From assembly GCA_009783805.1 (NCBI GenBank), contig WRCU01000128.1:1-5405 (forward strand): a DNA stretch of 5,405 nucleotides, written 5' to 3'. Below are positions 4,543 through 5,405 of this stretch, one piece after another. Source of the DNA: Oscillospiraceae bacterium. Lineage in GTDB: Bacteria > Bacillota > Clostridia > WRCU01. The notes beneath the pieces are model-generated. The model saw only the letters and a program-made list of their open reading frames with translations. It was not told the DNA's origin and ran no database searches. The number at the start of each line of letters is the position of its first letter. The first letter of the stretch is position 1. The position numbers and the translations under genes were made by a program.

Positions 4543-5405
4543 CCCCGCCCACCCCCTCCCCGCCCTGCCTATACCAAGCCCTCTGCGCGCCGAACATCGC
4601 CGAATAGATGCCGCCCGAGGCCATCAAATCATCATGCGTGCCCGATTCCCTGACCGTGCCGCCGTGTATGACGAAGATCCTGTCGGTTATCATCGTGGAG
4701 CCGAGCCTATGCGTTATGAATACCGCCGTCCTGCCCTCGACCATCTCCGCGAACTCGCCGTACAGGCTGGCCTCGGCCATCGGGTCGAGCTGCGATGTGG
4801 GTTCGTCGAGCAGCATGATCGGCTTGCCGCCCATGAACGCGCGCGCGATCGCGACCCGCTGCCACTGGCCGCCGGATATGTCTACGCCGCCCTCGAAGTC
4901 CCTGCCGAGCAGCGTGTCATAGCCGTCCTTGAGCCCTTCCGCGAAGGCATCCACCCTGCCCTTGGCCGCTGCCGCCATGACCTTCCCGTCGTTCCCGGCC
5001 TCGCCCACGTCGCCGATGCCGATATTTTCCCTCAATGAGATGCTGTATCTCGGGAAGTCCTGGAACACCGGGCCGAATATCCTGGCCCTTACGCTCAGCG
5101 GATAATCACCCAGCTTCTTGCCGCCGACTAGTATTTCGCCGCTGTCGGGCGTGAACAGGCCGAGCAGCAGTTTTACCATCGTGGACTTGCCCTCGCCGTT
5201 CTCCCCGACTATGGAGGCCTTCTCGCCGTCTTCTATTTTGAGCGTCAGCCCCTTCAATATGTCCCTATCGGTGCCGGGGTACCGGAACCACACGTCCTTG
5301 AACTCGATGCCGAACGAGTCGGGCATGCCGCCTTCCGTCCCCGCGTCCTCGTCGGACAGCCCGAAGAACCTGTCGTAGTATTCGTATGAGTTGATATGGA
5401 AGCCC
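4535..5405 (-). CDS. ABC transporter, fused permease and ATPase (C-terminal ATPase part; 5' end beyond window)
   Basis: The frame is open to the right edge; 289 codons are visible. The ATG at 5326 is internal: in-frame residues upstream (YYDRFFGLSDED) look like the linker leaving an exporter membrane domain. The ATPase domain is complete, with residues here counted from that ATG. Walker A is GENGEGKST (41-49), the Q-loop is Q89, the signature is ISGGQ (150-154), Walker B is IMLLDE with D174/E175, and the H-loop is H206. The catalytic Glu is kept, so no degenerate site is evident. It ends in QRAWYR, echoing the QAQWYDR end of the next gene, as expected for paralogues. The TAA at 4537-4535 overlaps the next gene's ATG by 8 bp, indicating an operon and probably a heterodimer. 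Confidence 0.92.
   Translation of the reverse strand, partial: GFHINSYEYYDRFFGLSDEDAGTEGGMPDSFGIEFKDVWFRYPGTDRDILKGLTLKIEDGEKASIVGENGEGKSTMVKLLLGLFTPDSGEILVGGKKLGDYPLSVRARIFGPVFQDFPRYSISLRENIGIGDVGEAGNDGKVMAAAAKGRVDAFAEGLKDGYDTLLGRDFEGGVDISGGQWQRVAIARAFMGGKPIMLLDEPTSQLDPMAEASLYGEFAEMVEGRTAVFITHRLGSTMITDRIFVIHGGTVRESGTHDDLMASGGIYSAMFGAQRAWYRQGGEGVGGDA

Noticed and set aside
4535..5326. Stand-alone ATPase gene starting at the ATG at 5326
   Set aside because: The frame stays open to the window edge and the upstream residues look like an exporter linker; a fused permease-ATPase cut by the edge is far more likely.

Overview
The window comes from a GC-rich genome. One counted line of the ABC transporter gene, 2821-2880, is 44/60 G+C. 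Shine-Dalgarno sites such as TAGGAGG, sigma70-like promoter boxes and RelE-type and PIN-type toxin-antitoxin modules point to a bacterium. Double-zinc-ribbon membrane proteins beside an ABC exporter pair are common in anaerobic Firmicutes and Actinobacteriota, but the sequence does not fix the lineage. Arg AGG and Ile ATA codons are used freely in the GC-rich genes.

Right part (2512-5405, minus strand): two overlapping genes for fused membrane/ATPase ABC half-transporters. The first is cut by the right edge and the second is complete (676 aa). They probably form a heterodimeric exporter. Left part (1-875, minus strand): two small genes 6 bp apart, each encoding an N-terminal four-cysteine zinc ribbon followed by two membrane helices. 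The outer one is cut by the left edge.

Middle (about 946-2510): an AT-richer island with two complete toxin-antitoxin modules pointing at each other. One is dinJ/yafQ-like on the plus strand (1014-1524). The other is an AbrB-type antitoxin with a PIN-domain toxin on the minus strand (1667-2340). The latter has a well-placed promoter and a 31-bp operator-like palindrome at its predicted transcription start.

The most striking point is how the island is built. The 3' end of the ABC gene occurs three times: intact at 2511 onward, as an internally deleted relic at 1531-1662 that fills almost exactly the gap between the two toxin genes, and as a short stub (last codons, stop and downstream flank) at 910-945 beside the zinc-ribbon genes. 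The order is therefore ABC tail, PIN module, ABC tail relic, YafQ module, ABC tail stub. The simplest reading is that the ABC gene once lay directly upstream of the zinc-ribbon genes. Toxin-antitoxin cassettes then entered at the ABC 3' end and duplicated it. The relic lost 126 bp (42 codons) between two 11-bp direct repeats. No transposase, integrase or CRISPR array is visible.
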